Assembly (NCBI RefSeq): GCF_036850765.1
Contig: NC_089496.1
Span: 50,024,113 to 50,088,112, forward strand
Length of the DNA stretch: 64,000 nt
Direction: 5' to 3'
DNA from: Saccopteryx bilineata
Lineage: Eukaryota > Chordata > Mammalia > Chiroptera > Emballonuridae
Part shown: in pieces, positions 24,959 through 37,200 of the stretch
Layout: every line of letters starts with the position of its first letter
How positions within the stretch are numbered: position 1 is the first letter of the stretch
The notes under the pieces: model-generated
Database searches by the model: none
What the model was told of the DNA's origin: nothing
The model's input: the letters and a program-made list of their open reading frames with translations, nothing else
Position numbers and translations under genes: made by a program

Positions 24959-27900
24959 GGGGAGGGACAGGAGGCATCAACTCCCACAGATGCCTTGACC
25001 AGGCAAGCCCAGGGTTCCAGGTCAACGCTTTATCCACTGCACCACCACAGGTCAAGCTGCAGAATATGTTTAAGGCTTGTAAATATTCATCAGAGGCTAT
25101 TAGTAAGAAAATACAGATTATGTTTTAACAAAGCCATATAAAATGTGTCAGATTAATATGTAGCCTAGCATATACAACAGCTACATAGAAACACGTTTTG
25201 TTATAAGGAAAATCTCTCAAGTGACAGACATACCTTTTTGACAATGGCAATAAACACAATGAGAACAACTGGAAGCAGCAATGTCTTCGTGTACCTCAGT
25301 GGAGTCTGAAATTCAGAGATGGGTTGTCAGAGGAAAGTGTGATTTTGAACAAAATTTCATTTTAAATAATAAACAAAGGGAACTGAAACATGAGCATTCA
25401 CCCAGCTGGGGTCCAATCTAACCACAGTCCCCCATCATAAAAATGAAGATGCATTTCCATAGAAAAAAACTTCCCCAAACTAGTGAGTTGAAAACACTGA
25501 CAAATACAGTCCCCAAGCACGTTTAAGTATAAAATGTGACTAGAGAAATTACTGTTCACCCTTTGCACACCACTTTCCTAACGAAAGGGTAACATTCATC
25601 ACAGTTGGTAGAACACCTTCAAATGGCATGAACTGTCCCTGCACATTTTGTGGGGGGTAGAAATCTTAGCCATTATCCTATCACACAAACTCACTACACA
25701 CACACAAATAATGACTGACGTTTACAAGAAGAATAAAAACGTTTTGGCATCTCCTTTAGTGACAGATAAAAAAGTACAGAAAGAACTTAAATAACAAAGC
25801 CCTACACATTGCAACGCTATACACATCTCAGTAATGTGAGGTCACAGTCTTCAACAGTCCTGGACTTGAAATTTCTAAATTGCAATTGATTTGCTCACCA
25901 CCACCGCTTTCCCTCACAAAACAATTCTATATTATTGAGTCAAATAGTACACTTTCCCTAATAAGTTTTCAAAGAGAAATCTCATTTCAACTCTATAAAA
26001 ATACTGGTACATTTTAATTCTACAAAGTATACAGTGAGTAGCATTTTCTGATTTCTTTCATTTATTATTCCGTATTTGATAAGTAGTTTTGATAATTTAT
26101 TACACAAAACGCATACTTCATGAGTTAGAAGCCCTATTAATAGAATTTTTGTTTTTAGCTTGTTATTTACCTTTATAAGTAAGCATTTGCATAGCACTTA
26201 ATATTTTAAAATATATATTTATTTTGTAAGTTTTAAATTGTCTTAATCTAAGCAAAAATCATATAACTGAGACTTTTAATATTTAAAAGTTAGGTATTTG
26301 CTGCCTGACCAGGCGGTGGCGCAGTGGATAGAGCGTTGGACTGGGATGCAGAGGACCAGGGTTCGAGACCCCGAGGTCGCCAGCTTTAGTGCGGGCTCAT
26401 CTGGTTTGAGGAAAAAGCCCACCAGCTTGAACCCAAGGTCACTGGCTCCAGCAAGGGGTTACTCAGTCTGCTGAAGGCCCGCGGTCAAGGCACATATGAG
26501 AAAGCAATCAATGGACAACTAAGGTGTTGCAATGCACAATGAAAAACTAATGATTGATGCTTCTCATCTCTCTCCGTTCCTGTCTGTCTGTCCCTGTCTA
26601 TCCCTCTCTCTGACTCACTCTCTGTCTCTGTAAAAAATAAATAAAGAAAAATTAAAAAAAAAAATTAAAAGTTAGGTATTTGCTAATAACTACTAACAAA
26701 TGTCACAAAAGTTGTAAATACAGGTGTCTACCTTAAAAGGCAATGTATCATAACTGTCTAAAAGTATCTAACAAAATTTAACAAAGTGCTCCAAAAAATT
26801 TACCAGCATATTCCAAAAGTTTAAAATGTATTTTTAAATATTTCTCTTTCAAAGAAAAACAGATCAACATCAGACTTTGACAGAAATACTTCAGACCAAA
26901 AAATATTTAAGATACTCAAGATAACTGAGTCAAAGACGGGTATCCAGCCGAAACAACCTCCATATCTTACCCATTTATCAGTGTGCTCTCTTCGTTTCAC
27001 AGTAAGTACCCACAAACATAGTATGTACAGATGGCTCTAGCCAGCACTGTCTGTTTTGGGCCATAAAAATGTTCTCTCTTGGTTCCCTACACTTCTAAAA
27101 TACCGTTGCAGTCCATTTTCATATCTAAAAGGGAACAATCCCCTTATGGATTTTCCTTTCTTTTAATAGAATACAACTAATGTGATTATTATAGAAAATT
27201 CAGGAAATGCAAATTACCAAAAACATTAACTTGAGTAATTTGATTTTCTCTCTACCCAGAAACTGCTGTTGAAATTTTGCTCTCACACACTAAGGTATGT
27301 GTGTTAATTATAGGTACATAAGATTGTACCACATTGCTCACTCCACTGTGCATCTTAAGTGCCTTTCCAAAATCAGTGTGCGATCACGTTGGACTGCCCC
27401 TTCCCCAACACGGGACGGGACGGGACGGGACGCGCCACGCAGTGGGTGCAGCCGCCGGAGCAGCTCTGCAAAGGTGCCCGTGGACACGGGCAATGGCAGG
27501 TAGGGAGGAACTTCTGCCTTTTTCTCCAAAGTGATGGAAGTCATGTAGGACTCGATGAACCGCTTCTCCAGCACATAACTGGGGGTTCACACGCTCAGGC
27601 TGGAGGGGCCGGTCTGTCCTCATCACTGCAAGACGACTGCCAGGTCCGGATCTTCTGCTGATGGGTACCCACTCCTTCCTTTACCACCTTCCTGAAGAAG
27701 CCGTGACCCGCTACGGACATGCTTTTAATGTCTTGAAAGATACTGTCCTCTCTTTCAGCAGGGCCAACACTATCATTCGTGCCCTTTCCTCAGCCAGGAC
27801 ACGTCAAAGCCATCGGCCATAACACAGAGGGTGGAGCCTGAGTGGCCCACGGGGCAACAGGCCCCTGCAGGGAGGGCCCGGCCCGGTGTGCCCGGTGACT

Positions 27901-30900
27901 CAGAGCTCCCGGTGTGCTGTGCTGTCGCCCACCGGCCGCTATCGGGACACGGCTAGCCCAGCGGGAGCCAAGGGAGAAAAGGGAAGCACCACCCAACTAC
28001 TGTCGGCCAGCTCAGTGCGCGCGCGGGCGCACGCACACGCACACGCACACACACAGTTTTGAAGAAAGTATCACAACCAGTCAGGACCCAGGAGTAGTGT
28101 AAAAAGGCCATACAGACAACGTTTACCAAACCAACCAGCTCGTACGGCACGGCAACACGGCACTTGCTATGAAGTGTCACGGAAGCAGCCACGTGCTTTC
28201 CTGCGTGCCTCAGTGTGACTCCTCATCTGTCTGCCGCGCGCTACTAGAAACCAGTAGCTGTGACACCAAGAACATTAAGTGACACTGCAGACTCTGATGA
28301 CTCACTAAGCTACTCTCTGGTTTCCTTCTAAATATCTGAGTCCAGTCTTAGAAAAATGTTTTTAGGATAAGGAACTTGCCCCAGGTGGTATTTCAAAGCA
28401 ATGAGATGGTCCAGACAAGCCACCCCGGAGTGAGGATGCACAGGCCAAGCCCCACTGAGTTAGTGTTGTGCCTGGAACGAGCCAACCTGAAATGCTGCTC
28501 ACTCCTCCCAAACTCTGCTGGTCTCAGTGCCGCTGCTCAGTTACTAAAGTGAGAAAAGACCGGGGACTTCAGGGAGCTATTCCAATGCAAACGGAACGGC
28601 TTCCTCTAGGCGGCCAGAACTTCTTTCCTTCAAACTTACACAGCAGTGCAGAGCACAGAGGCTGAAAGAACAGGAACACCTTGTCTGAAAAAAATGAATG
28701 AACCAGATCCTCAGCGGAAAAACGAGGAATCCTCTCTTACCTCCTTCTCCATAAAGTCAAACTCCGCCGCACAGGTGTACAATAAAGTATCAAAATCCTT
28801 GTAGCTGAAGAATTTTGATGTCAGTAAGTTGCCAATATGAGCCTAGTAAGGAATAAAGTGAGGCACCATTAGATCACACCACATATTATAATGATGCATT
28901 TTAATCTATTAAGTATCTAAAAACAGCCTGCACTACATTTCAGAGTTCACTGTCCCCACTCCGCGAGCTGCTGCGAGGTAAGAAGGCGTGGCGCCCTCCA
29001 ACGTCACCACCGTCTCCTCTTCTGCTGACAAGTGACGGCCCAGCCACGCCTGGCTTCCCAGATCCGTCTGCAAACCAAGGTCGGTTATCCCCGGCTTCCC
29101 GCTCAGCGTGCGGAACCTGGTGCAGCACACGACACGTCTCCCGTGCTGGAGCCACCAGGACAGGCGTGCCTGGTGACACGCACGCCTCTGTCACTCAGAA
29201 ACCACAGTGCGACAGTCAAAAAAAGGAAACAGTAATTCAGGTCCCTGAAAAGGGGAGTGAAGACTTTTGGGAAGAGGTAGAAGGGACAGCATGCACCTTC
29301 CGACCGACCTCTGACCTCTGTGCGGTCTTCACGTCACCCAGTGCTCTCCTACGTCTCCCTGTCCGCTCCCCACAAAAAGCCACGCGAGAATGGCAGATTA
29401 TTTGCAATTAACAAACAAGATGCTTGCAACACTTTCCTTTCTCCTCATTTATTTATTTTTTAAACTGAATTTGTTGGGGTACAGGTTTCAGGTGCGTTAC
29501 TCAACAAATCATCTGCACACTGCACTGTGCGCCATCACCCCGAGCAACGCCCCTTTCCCATCCCCCTTCCCACCTCCGCCTACCCCCCAGCCCTGTCCCC
29601 TCTGGCTATCACCACATCGTTGTCTGTATCTATGTGTTAAATATATATACACAATGCAAATGCTTTAAGACATACTTAAACCAAAGTATGCAGGAAGGTT
29701 GAAAATAGAAGAGAACAAGATCGAGCCAGAGAAAGCTAGGTCAGCAACGGCAGCGACTCGCGAAACTGAGGTCCAGCAGGGACCATGGAAGGAGACCCAG
29801 GATGGTGTTACACGCTGGTCAACGCGGCAAAGCAAGAGCGTATGGATCATGAACGTATTTACACCAAACAGTATAGATTTCATTTGTATTTAAAAAACCC
29901 AAGAAAAACTAGAAGAAATAGTTAAGTGGACAGTCTTAAATAGAAATGTTAACTATTATTTCCCTCTAAAATAGAAAAAAAATGTTAATATAAAATATGA
30001 ATGCTATTATTTATTTTATTTAAAAATTAAACTTAATGAGGTGTCACTGGTCCATAAAAACACGCTTCACGTAAACATCTCTATAGCATTTGAACTGTTC
30101 ATTGCATTGTGTGCCCATCGCCCAAAGTCAAATCATTTTCCATCACTGTGTTATTTGTCCTTCTTTACTCCCCTCCCCCTAACCCCCTTCCTCTGGTAAC
30201 CACTTCACTTTGATCTATGTCCATGAGTCTCAGTTTTATATCCCACCTGTGTGTGAAATCATATAGTACTTAGCTTTTTCTTTTTTTTTTTTTTTTTCAT
30301 TTTTCTGAAGCTGGAAACAGGGAGAGACAGTCAGACAGACTCCCGCATGCGCCCGACCGGGATCCACCCGGCACGCCCACCAGGGGTGGTGCTCTGCCCC
30401 CCAGGGGGCGATGCTCTGCCCATCCTGGGCGTCGCCATATTGCAACCAGAGCCATTCTAGCGCCTGAGGCAGAGGCCACAGAGCCATCCCCAGCGCCCGG
30501 GCCATCTTTGCTCCAATGGAGCCTCGGCTGCGGGAGGGGAAGAGAGAGACAGAGAGGAAAGCGCGGCGGAGGGGTGGAGAAGCAAATGGGCGCTTCTCCT
30601 ATGTGCCCTGGCCGGGAATCGAACCCGGGTCCTCCGCACGCTAGGCCGACGCTCTACTGCTGAGCCAACCGGCCAGGGCAGTACTTAGCTTTTTCTGATT
30701 TACTCATCTCACTCAATATAATGTTCTCAGGGTCCATCCATGTTGTCGTAAATGGCAATATGTCATCATTTCTTATGGCTGAGTAGTATTAATAAGCTCA
30801 CAAACATAGGAAACTTCATAAAGAGAGAATACACATTATTCTTGAGCAAAAGTAAAATTAAAAAAAAAATGTTCACGTTACACTGCAATAAATTTCAAAG

Positions 30901-33170
30901 TCATATTATACTAATTATATTTTTCTAATCATAAATGCAGTAAAATGTGAAAATGATAACTGGAAAGGGCTTTAAAAATCTTTTTGGCTAGAAAGCAACA
31001 TAAAACTTAACCTTCAGGTTAAAAAGAAAATCATAAAATAGTTAACTTGTAAGAGACACAAAAACTGCTTACATGGAAATTTATAGTTTTAAATGCATTA
31101 ATTGGAAAATAAGAGGGTGAAATGACACCTTCCCTTAAGCATCAGAAAAAGCTACAGAAATGCCCGAAGAACAAGCAGCAGGCGAGGAGGACCACAGGAT
31201 CTGGGACAAAGGTAAACACAACAAAACCAAAGGGAACTAAAAACAGGTGGTGCTTTGAAAATATTAACATATAACATCGCCCTGGCTGGTTGGCTCAGCG
31301 GTAGAGCGTCGGCCTAGCGTGCGGAGGACCCGGGTTCGATTCCCGGCCAGGGCACACAGGAGAAGCACCCATTTGCTTCTCCATCCCTCTGCCGCGCTTT
31401 CCTCTCTGTCTCTCTCTTCCCCTCCCGCAGCCAAGGCTCCATTGGAGCAAAGATGGCCTGGGCGCTGGGGATGGCTCTGTGGCCTCTGCCCCAGGCGCTA
31501 GAGTGGCTCTGGTCGCAACATGGCGACACCCAGGATGGGCAGAGCATCGCCCCCTGGTGGGCAGAGCATCGCCCCCTGGTGGGCGTGCCGGGTGGATCCC
31601 GGTCGGGCGCATGCGGGAGTCTGTCTGACTGTCTCTCCCTGTTTCCAGCTTCAGAAAAATGGAAAAGAAAAAAAAAAAACAACAACAACAACAACAAAAA
31701 AGAAAACATATAACATCAACTGCAAATCCACATAGGGGAATTTAAATAAAAAACTTAAAGACATTTCATATATACGCAAGAATTTTAACCCGAATCAATA
31801 CCTGAGCTGGTCTGTCTGTCCCAGTAAGGCGACAGACTCCATACACGAAGGACTTGGGCTCACTCACTGTTCTCCGTGGTCACTGTCCACGTACTGGTGA
31901 CTCGGTCATCGTTCCTCTCAGCCTCCCACTGACTCCAGAGCTTCCCTGACACCCCATGCAGCCCTGTGGCAGGCAGCACTTAGGGTCTACACTGTATCCT
32001 AGCTTCCAGGACTCGACCCGACCTCCCAGCAAACCGTGTCGTGCAGCCCTGTGGCAGGCAGCACTTAGGGTCTACACTGCATCCTAGCTTCCAGGACTCG
32101 ACCCGACCTCCCAGCAAACCGTGTCGTGCAGCCCTGTGGCAGGCAGCACTTAGGGTCTACACTGCATCCTAGCTTCCAGGACTCGACCCGACCTCCCAGC
32201 AAACCGTGTCGTGCAGCCCTGTGGCAGGCAGCACTTAGGGTCTACACTGCATCCTAGCTTCCAGGACTCGACCCGACCTCCCAGCAGACCGTGTCTGACC
32301 AGGGCGCTGTCTCTAAATGCACGGGAGTGCCAGCACACAGCAGGTGTGTACTGAATGAATGGAGGAACCTGGAGAGCACTGCGCTAAGTGAAATAAGTCA
32401 GTCAGAGAAAGACAAGTGCTATCTGAATTCACTTCTACATGGAATCTAATGAACAAGATACACTAACAGAATAGAAACAGATTCATAGATATAAAAAACA
32501 GACTGACAGCTGTCAGAGGGGTGGGGGTTGGGAGTGCTGGGTGAAAAAGGGGAAGGGATTAAGCAAAGAAAAAAAATAGAACTTACAGTCACAGACCACA
32601 GTGTGGGGACTGAGGAGGGAAAGGTGGGGGAGGCGGGAGAGGGTGGAGGGAGACAGATGGTGATGGAGGGAGAGGCGAGGAGCAGTGAACACACAACACA
32701 ATAGACAGACGAGGTGTTGTAGAACTGTACACCTGAATCCTACATAATTCTATTGACCAATGTCACCACAATAAATTCAATAAAAAATTTAAAAAAAAAG
32801 AAATGAATGAACATATTTTAGACCATAGTTTTATACATTTAAAAGTCTTTCCAGAATCTAGACCAGCCTTTAATAGCCGAGTTGTTTTCAATCCTTTTCC
32901 AGCCCCAAATCCCCTTGTTCATATGAAAACCTGTATAAATGTCCAATGTGTAGGAAATTAAAGCTAAACCGCCTAGTGGAAAGGGGGGAGGAGGGAGATT
33001 GGGAGGTGATGTCCCCCCAAGAGTCTGGAGAGGCCCCAGGACTTCCCAAGACCCAGCCCCAAATCCTCAGCTTTCATCTGTTACAGGACAAAGAAAGCCA
33101 ATTAAAGTAAATCACAGGAGAAAGAATATGTGGTTCACTTACTCTCTCTCTGTTGGTTCTTGTGTTAATT

Positions 33171-33203
<33 letters not shown>

Positions 33204-34158
33204 CATTTTTCTGAAGCTGGAAACAGGGAGAGACAGTCAGACAGACTCCCGCATGCGCCCGACCGGGATCCACCCGGCACGCCCACCAGGGGGCGACGCT
33301 CTGCCCACCAGGGGGCGATGCTCTGCCCATCCTGGGCGTCGCCATGTTGCGACCCTCCTGGGTGTCGCCATATTGCGACCAGAGCCACTCTAGCGCCTGG
33401 GGCAGAGGCCACAGAGCCATCCCCAGCGCCCGGGCCATCTTTTGCTCCAATGGAGCCTTGGCTGCGGGAGGGGAAGAGAGAGACAGAGAGGAAGGCGCGG
33501 CGGAGGGGTGGAGAAGCAAATGGGCGCTTCTCCTATGTGCCCTGGCCGGGAATCGAACCCGGGTCCTCCGCACGCTAGGCCGACGCTCTACCGCTGAGCC
33601 AACCGGCCAGGGCTGTGTTAATTTCTTTTTAAAATTAGTTAAGATGTTAACTAAACAGCAAAGTAAAAAACGCAGAGAAAATTACGGTAGAAAGAACCCT
33701 TAATGTTATAAAGGAGAATTCTCATTTTATTTTCTCTCTTACCCAAATACCAAACAAAACAGAACAAAGAACAAAACGCTCTCTTAATAAAACTTGGATA
33801 AATTACAAATAAAGGCTTATAAATAAAACTTTCACAAGCACTGACAAGAAAACTGAGGGAGAAAAGAAAAAGACTATAATATGATCCACAGTTTACAAGG
33901 CTCTTGGAGACAGCGACTTTACCTGTGACAAAGGGGATTATAAAGAAACCAGTGAAAAAGAACGGTATAGGCCTTAAAGAATATAAGCTGAAGTCTCTAA
34001 GGCTTTCTTGCTTTTAAATTTTAAAATCTTTGTGATATTGGCTCTGGCTGGTTGGCACAGTGATAAAGCATCGCCCAGTGTGTGGATGTCCTGGATTTAA
34101 TTCCTGGTCACGGCACATAGGAGAAGTGACCATCTGCTTCTCCACCCTTCCCCCTTCT

Positions 34159-34202
<44 letters not shown>

Positions 34203-37200
34203 TCCCCTCCCACAGCCATGGCTCGATTGGTTGAAACACCACAGCCCGGGTGCTAAAGTTGGCTGTGTGGAGCCTTTGCCTCAGGTGCTAAAAATAGCTC
34301 AGTTGTGAGCATGGCCCTAGATGGACAGAGCATCAGCCCCAGACGGGGGTCTTCGGGTGGATCCCAGTCGGGACACATGCGGGAAACTGTCCCTGTATCT
34401 CCCCTTTACTCTCACGTAAAAAAAAAAAAAATCTTTGTGATTATAGAAAGATCAATAAAATAACTATCAAGAAATTAATTTTGGAGAATACGGACTATAT
34501 ACATAGTCACATTTACCTTTTATTATAATAAATAGACAAAATAACAGATCTTCATCTTAGAATTTGGCTTAAATAGTGGTATTTTAATAACTCAAATAAT
34601 TTGTTTTTACCCTATTTTATTTTTTTCAAGTCTTTCAAGTTTAAGCAAAAAATGCACTTACATCATCTGCAATGCCAAAGATTTTAGACGTCAAATACTT
34701 GAGTATGACAGTTCCAAATAACCAAAAGCATCCTTGGATAACCTACAAAAGAAAATATGACAAAACAAAAATAAATTGATGCTTCATATAGCCACTTCAG
34801 AGACATAGCTAGGGGAAAAAATGGTTTGATCACATGTTAAATAACTATCTCCACATCCAGAGACACTGCTAAAAAAAATTCATCTTTAATTAAAATAACA
34901 TTACTACAAAATCAAGAAGCTATCACTAAAAATAAAAATGTAAACATATGATCTTATTATAAAAATTAATATACTTTATAGACGATTTATTATACAGCAA
35001 TTGCAGGTAAAGTCCCCTTCTACTAACAGTTTCTTACACAAGTACTACTCCTTAGAAAAAAAACATGGATAATAAATAAAACTTGAATTCTTTAACTACC
35101 AATCAAATGTTAATCTTAATTTGCATCATGAAAAGGGCAGTCTGGTACATTAACATTGAGCTCTAACACATTATAAAACTGTCAGATCCCCTGTGTTGCA
35201 CAGATCATTTCCTTAAAAGTAAAACATAAAACCAATGACATATTTTGGAGAAGAAAAATGTATGCATTCAAATAGATTGATTCTTACCCATAAACTAAGT
35301 TCAGATACATTTATTTTCAGGAAATGTGGTTTCATCGCCAGTACAGCCTGCGTGGAGAAAACAGCATAGCATACCGTTAATCCTTATAAATTCAAGTGCC
35401 AGGAAGTACTTCTGAATTATAAGACTCTCAAGAATCTAAAATGTAGCACACTGTCGGTGTTAAATATAGGTCACCACAAGCTCACTGACTTCAAGAACCA
35501 GCCCTATTTTAACCAAAGGTCAGTTAGTGACTTCGTGAAGTTGAAAATAGAATCACCAAATAATAATTTTTATGAGTGATTTTCAATCTCTGACTTACCT
35601 AAGAATCAAAAAATATAAATTCAGAATTTAAGACAGATGTCCTATAATCATATATGGTTTTTCTTATGCTAAATATTAACTCAGGAAACTATAAATCAGT
35701 TTTTAACAGAACAACTAAATACTTCTCTATCAAATCTTATTTTCAAATATATAATAGACTCCAGAAATGTAATACACATAGTGATCTAAATCTACTTCAA
35801 ACAAAAATATGGTTAAGAGATCAAAACATAAGAATATAAACCCAAATTAAATCTTTTCAGAAGTTTCTGAATATGTATGAACAGAAAAATATGAAAAATA
35901 TTACTTGTAAAATGGGACAAAGAAATAAGAGGTTCCAAATTTGCTAATGGTTTCTAGAAATCAAGAAAGACAAAATGATCTGAGTAACTTAGATGATTTG
36001 ACACCAAACACTGTTCAATGAAGACAGTACAATCTGCTTCTGTCCTCCAGATACCGACCTATACCAAAGAGAGGAAAGATTTCTTTCTTCTTAGAGTGGC
36101 AAGACACTGTAATGGTAAAACCCACTGATGAAAAAGGCATAGCCCACCTCTGGAAGTCCATAAATTCAGGACAATTTATTCTACCAAAGTAGCAAAGGCG
36201 TCAGGAGGCCTTTTACTGTTTGTTCTCATTCGGTAGAACGGTCTCCTGATAACCCGAACCTGAGTGATTTAGCAAACTGTAACTGAGTCACCAGGTGACT
36301 CAAACTATCTGACTATCTCATACAACTAAACACGGGAAAGCGTGAACACCAAGGCCTCAGGGCTCTGATCCGAGGAACAAGGAGGTGAGAGGCCACAGGG
36401 GGAAAGTGGTCAGAATGGAGCAGGAATCACGTAAAAACTGAAAAGAGGAGAGGACAAAAAGAAAGAGAAGAAAGCACAGACACTTTTCTAAAAACTAACC
36501 CTGGGACCAAGTCTAAGGAGACAGAAAAGATGAGGAAGGAGAAAGAAAAGGCCAATCAGACAACCAGGCAGGTGTTCTGCTCCGCTCTCCAACATTAACC
36601 CTCGCCGTTCCTCCCTGGTCTGTGAGGGAGGGCTTCCATCCTCTCCACCACCCACACTCAGTCACACACTGAGATGCTGCTCACAGAAAACCCCCCACGC
36701 ACCCCAGGCCCGCGACACCGATACACCACTCAGTTCCAAAAGAGCCATGTATGCACTTAAAAGAACACTTACCCAAATAATCACCAAAGAGGAAGCATAA
36801 TAAGAAGTTAACAACATTGAGTTTCCAAACATCAAAACAAAACAAAGTGCAAGAGAAATCTGGAAAAATCCAAGAAAAATACAATTAATGCACAGCAAAC
36901 AAAAAAAATTTTTGATTATTATTCTGGAAATTGCATATGTTCATGATAAACACAATTCAAACTGTTCAAAGGGAGCATACAATGAAAACCGCCCGTGTCC
37001 TATCTATCCCACGCTGCAAAGCCGGAAGGATCACCACTGTCGACGGTTTACTGGGTATCCTTCCAGACATGCACGTGTATATTTTTTAAAACCACAAATG
37101 GAAACTTAACCCATAGCTATGCTAGTGTTTGTTTTTACTCATTGCTTCAGAGAGCTTTGATATCAGCCCAAACCAATCTCATTCATTCTGTTGAATAAAC

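Larger units (their letters stand above)
25306..28740 (-). other. DPY19L1: Intron, 3.4 kb
   Basis: Type B SINE at 26303-26665, a GGGAC repeat at 27411-27432, and a purine/pyrimidine alternating tract near 28015-28056. The remainder is unassigned. Overlapping frames in 27330-27660 come from the GC-rich patch. Confidence 0.7.
28843..34661 (-). other. DPY19L1: Intron, 5.8 kb, repeat-rich
   Basis: Contains three L1-type pieces, four type A SINEs (one old), and an 85-bp tandem array at 31958-32297. The stretch 28920-29400 is unassigned. Confidence 0.75.

Noticed and set aside
33139..33578. Recurring 60-144-codon ORFs with [19 protein letters not shown] and similar strings in many places
   Set aside because: All map to type A SINE copies, so they are the same noncoding element read in various frames.
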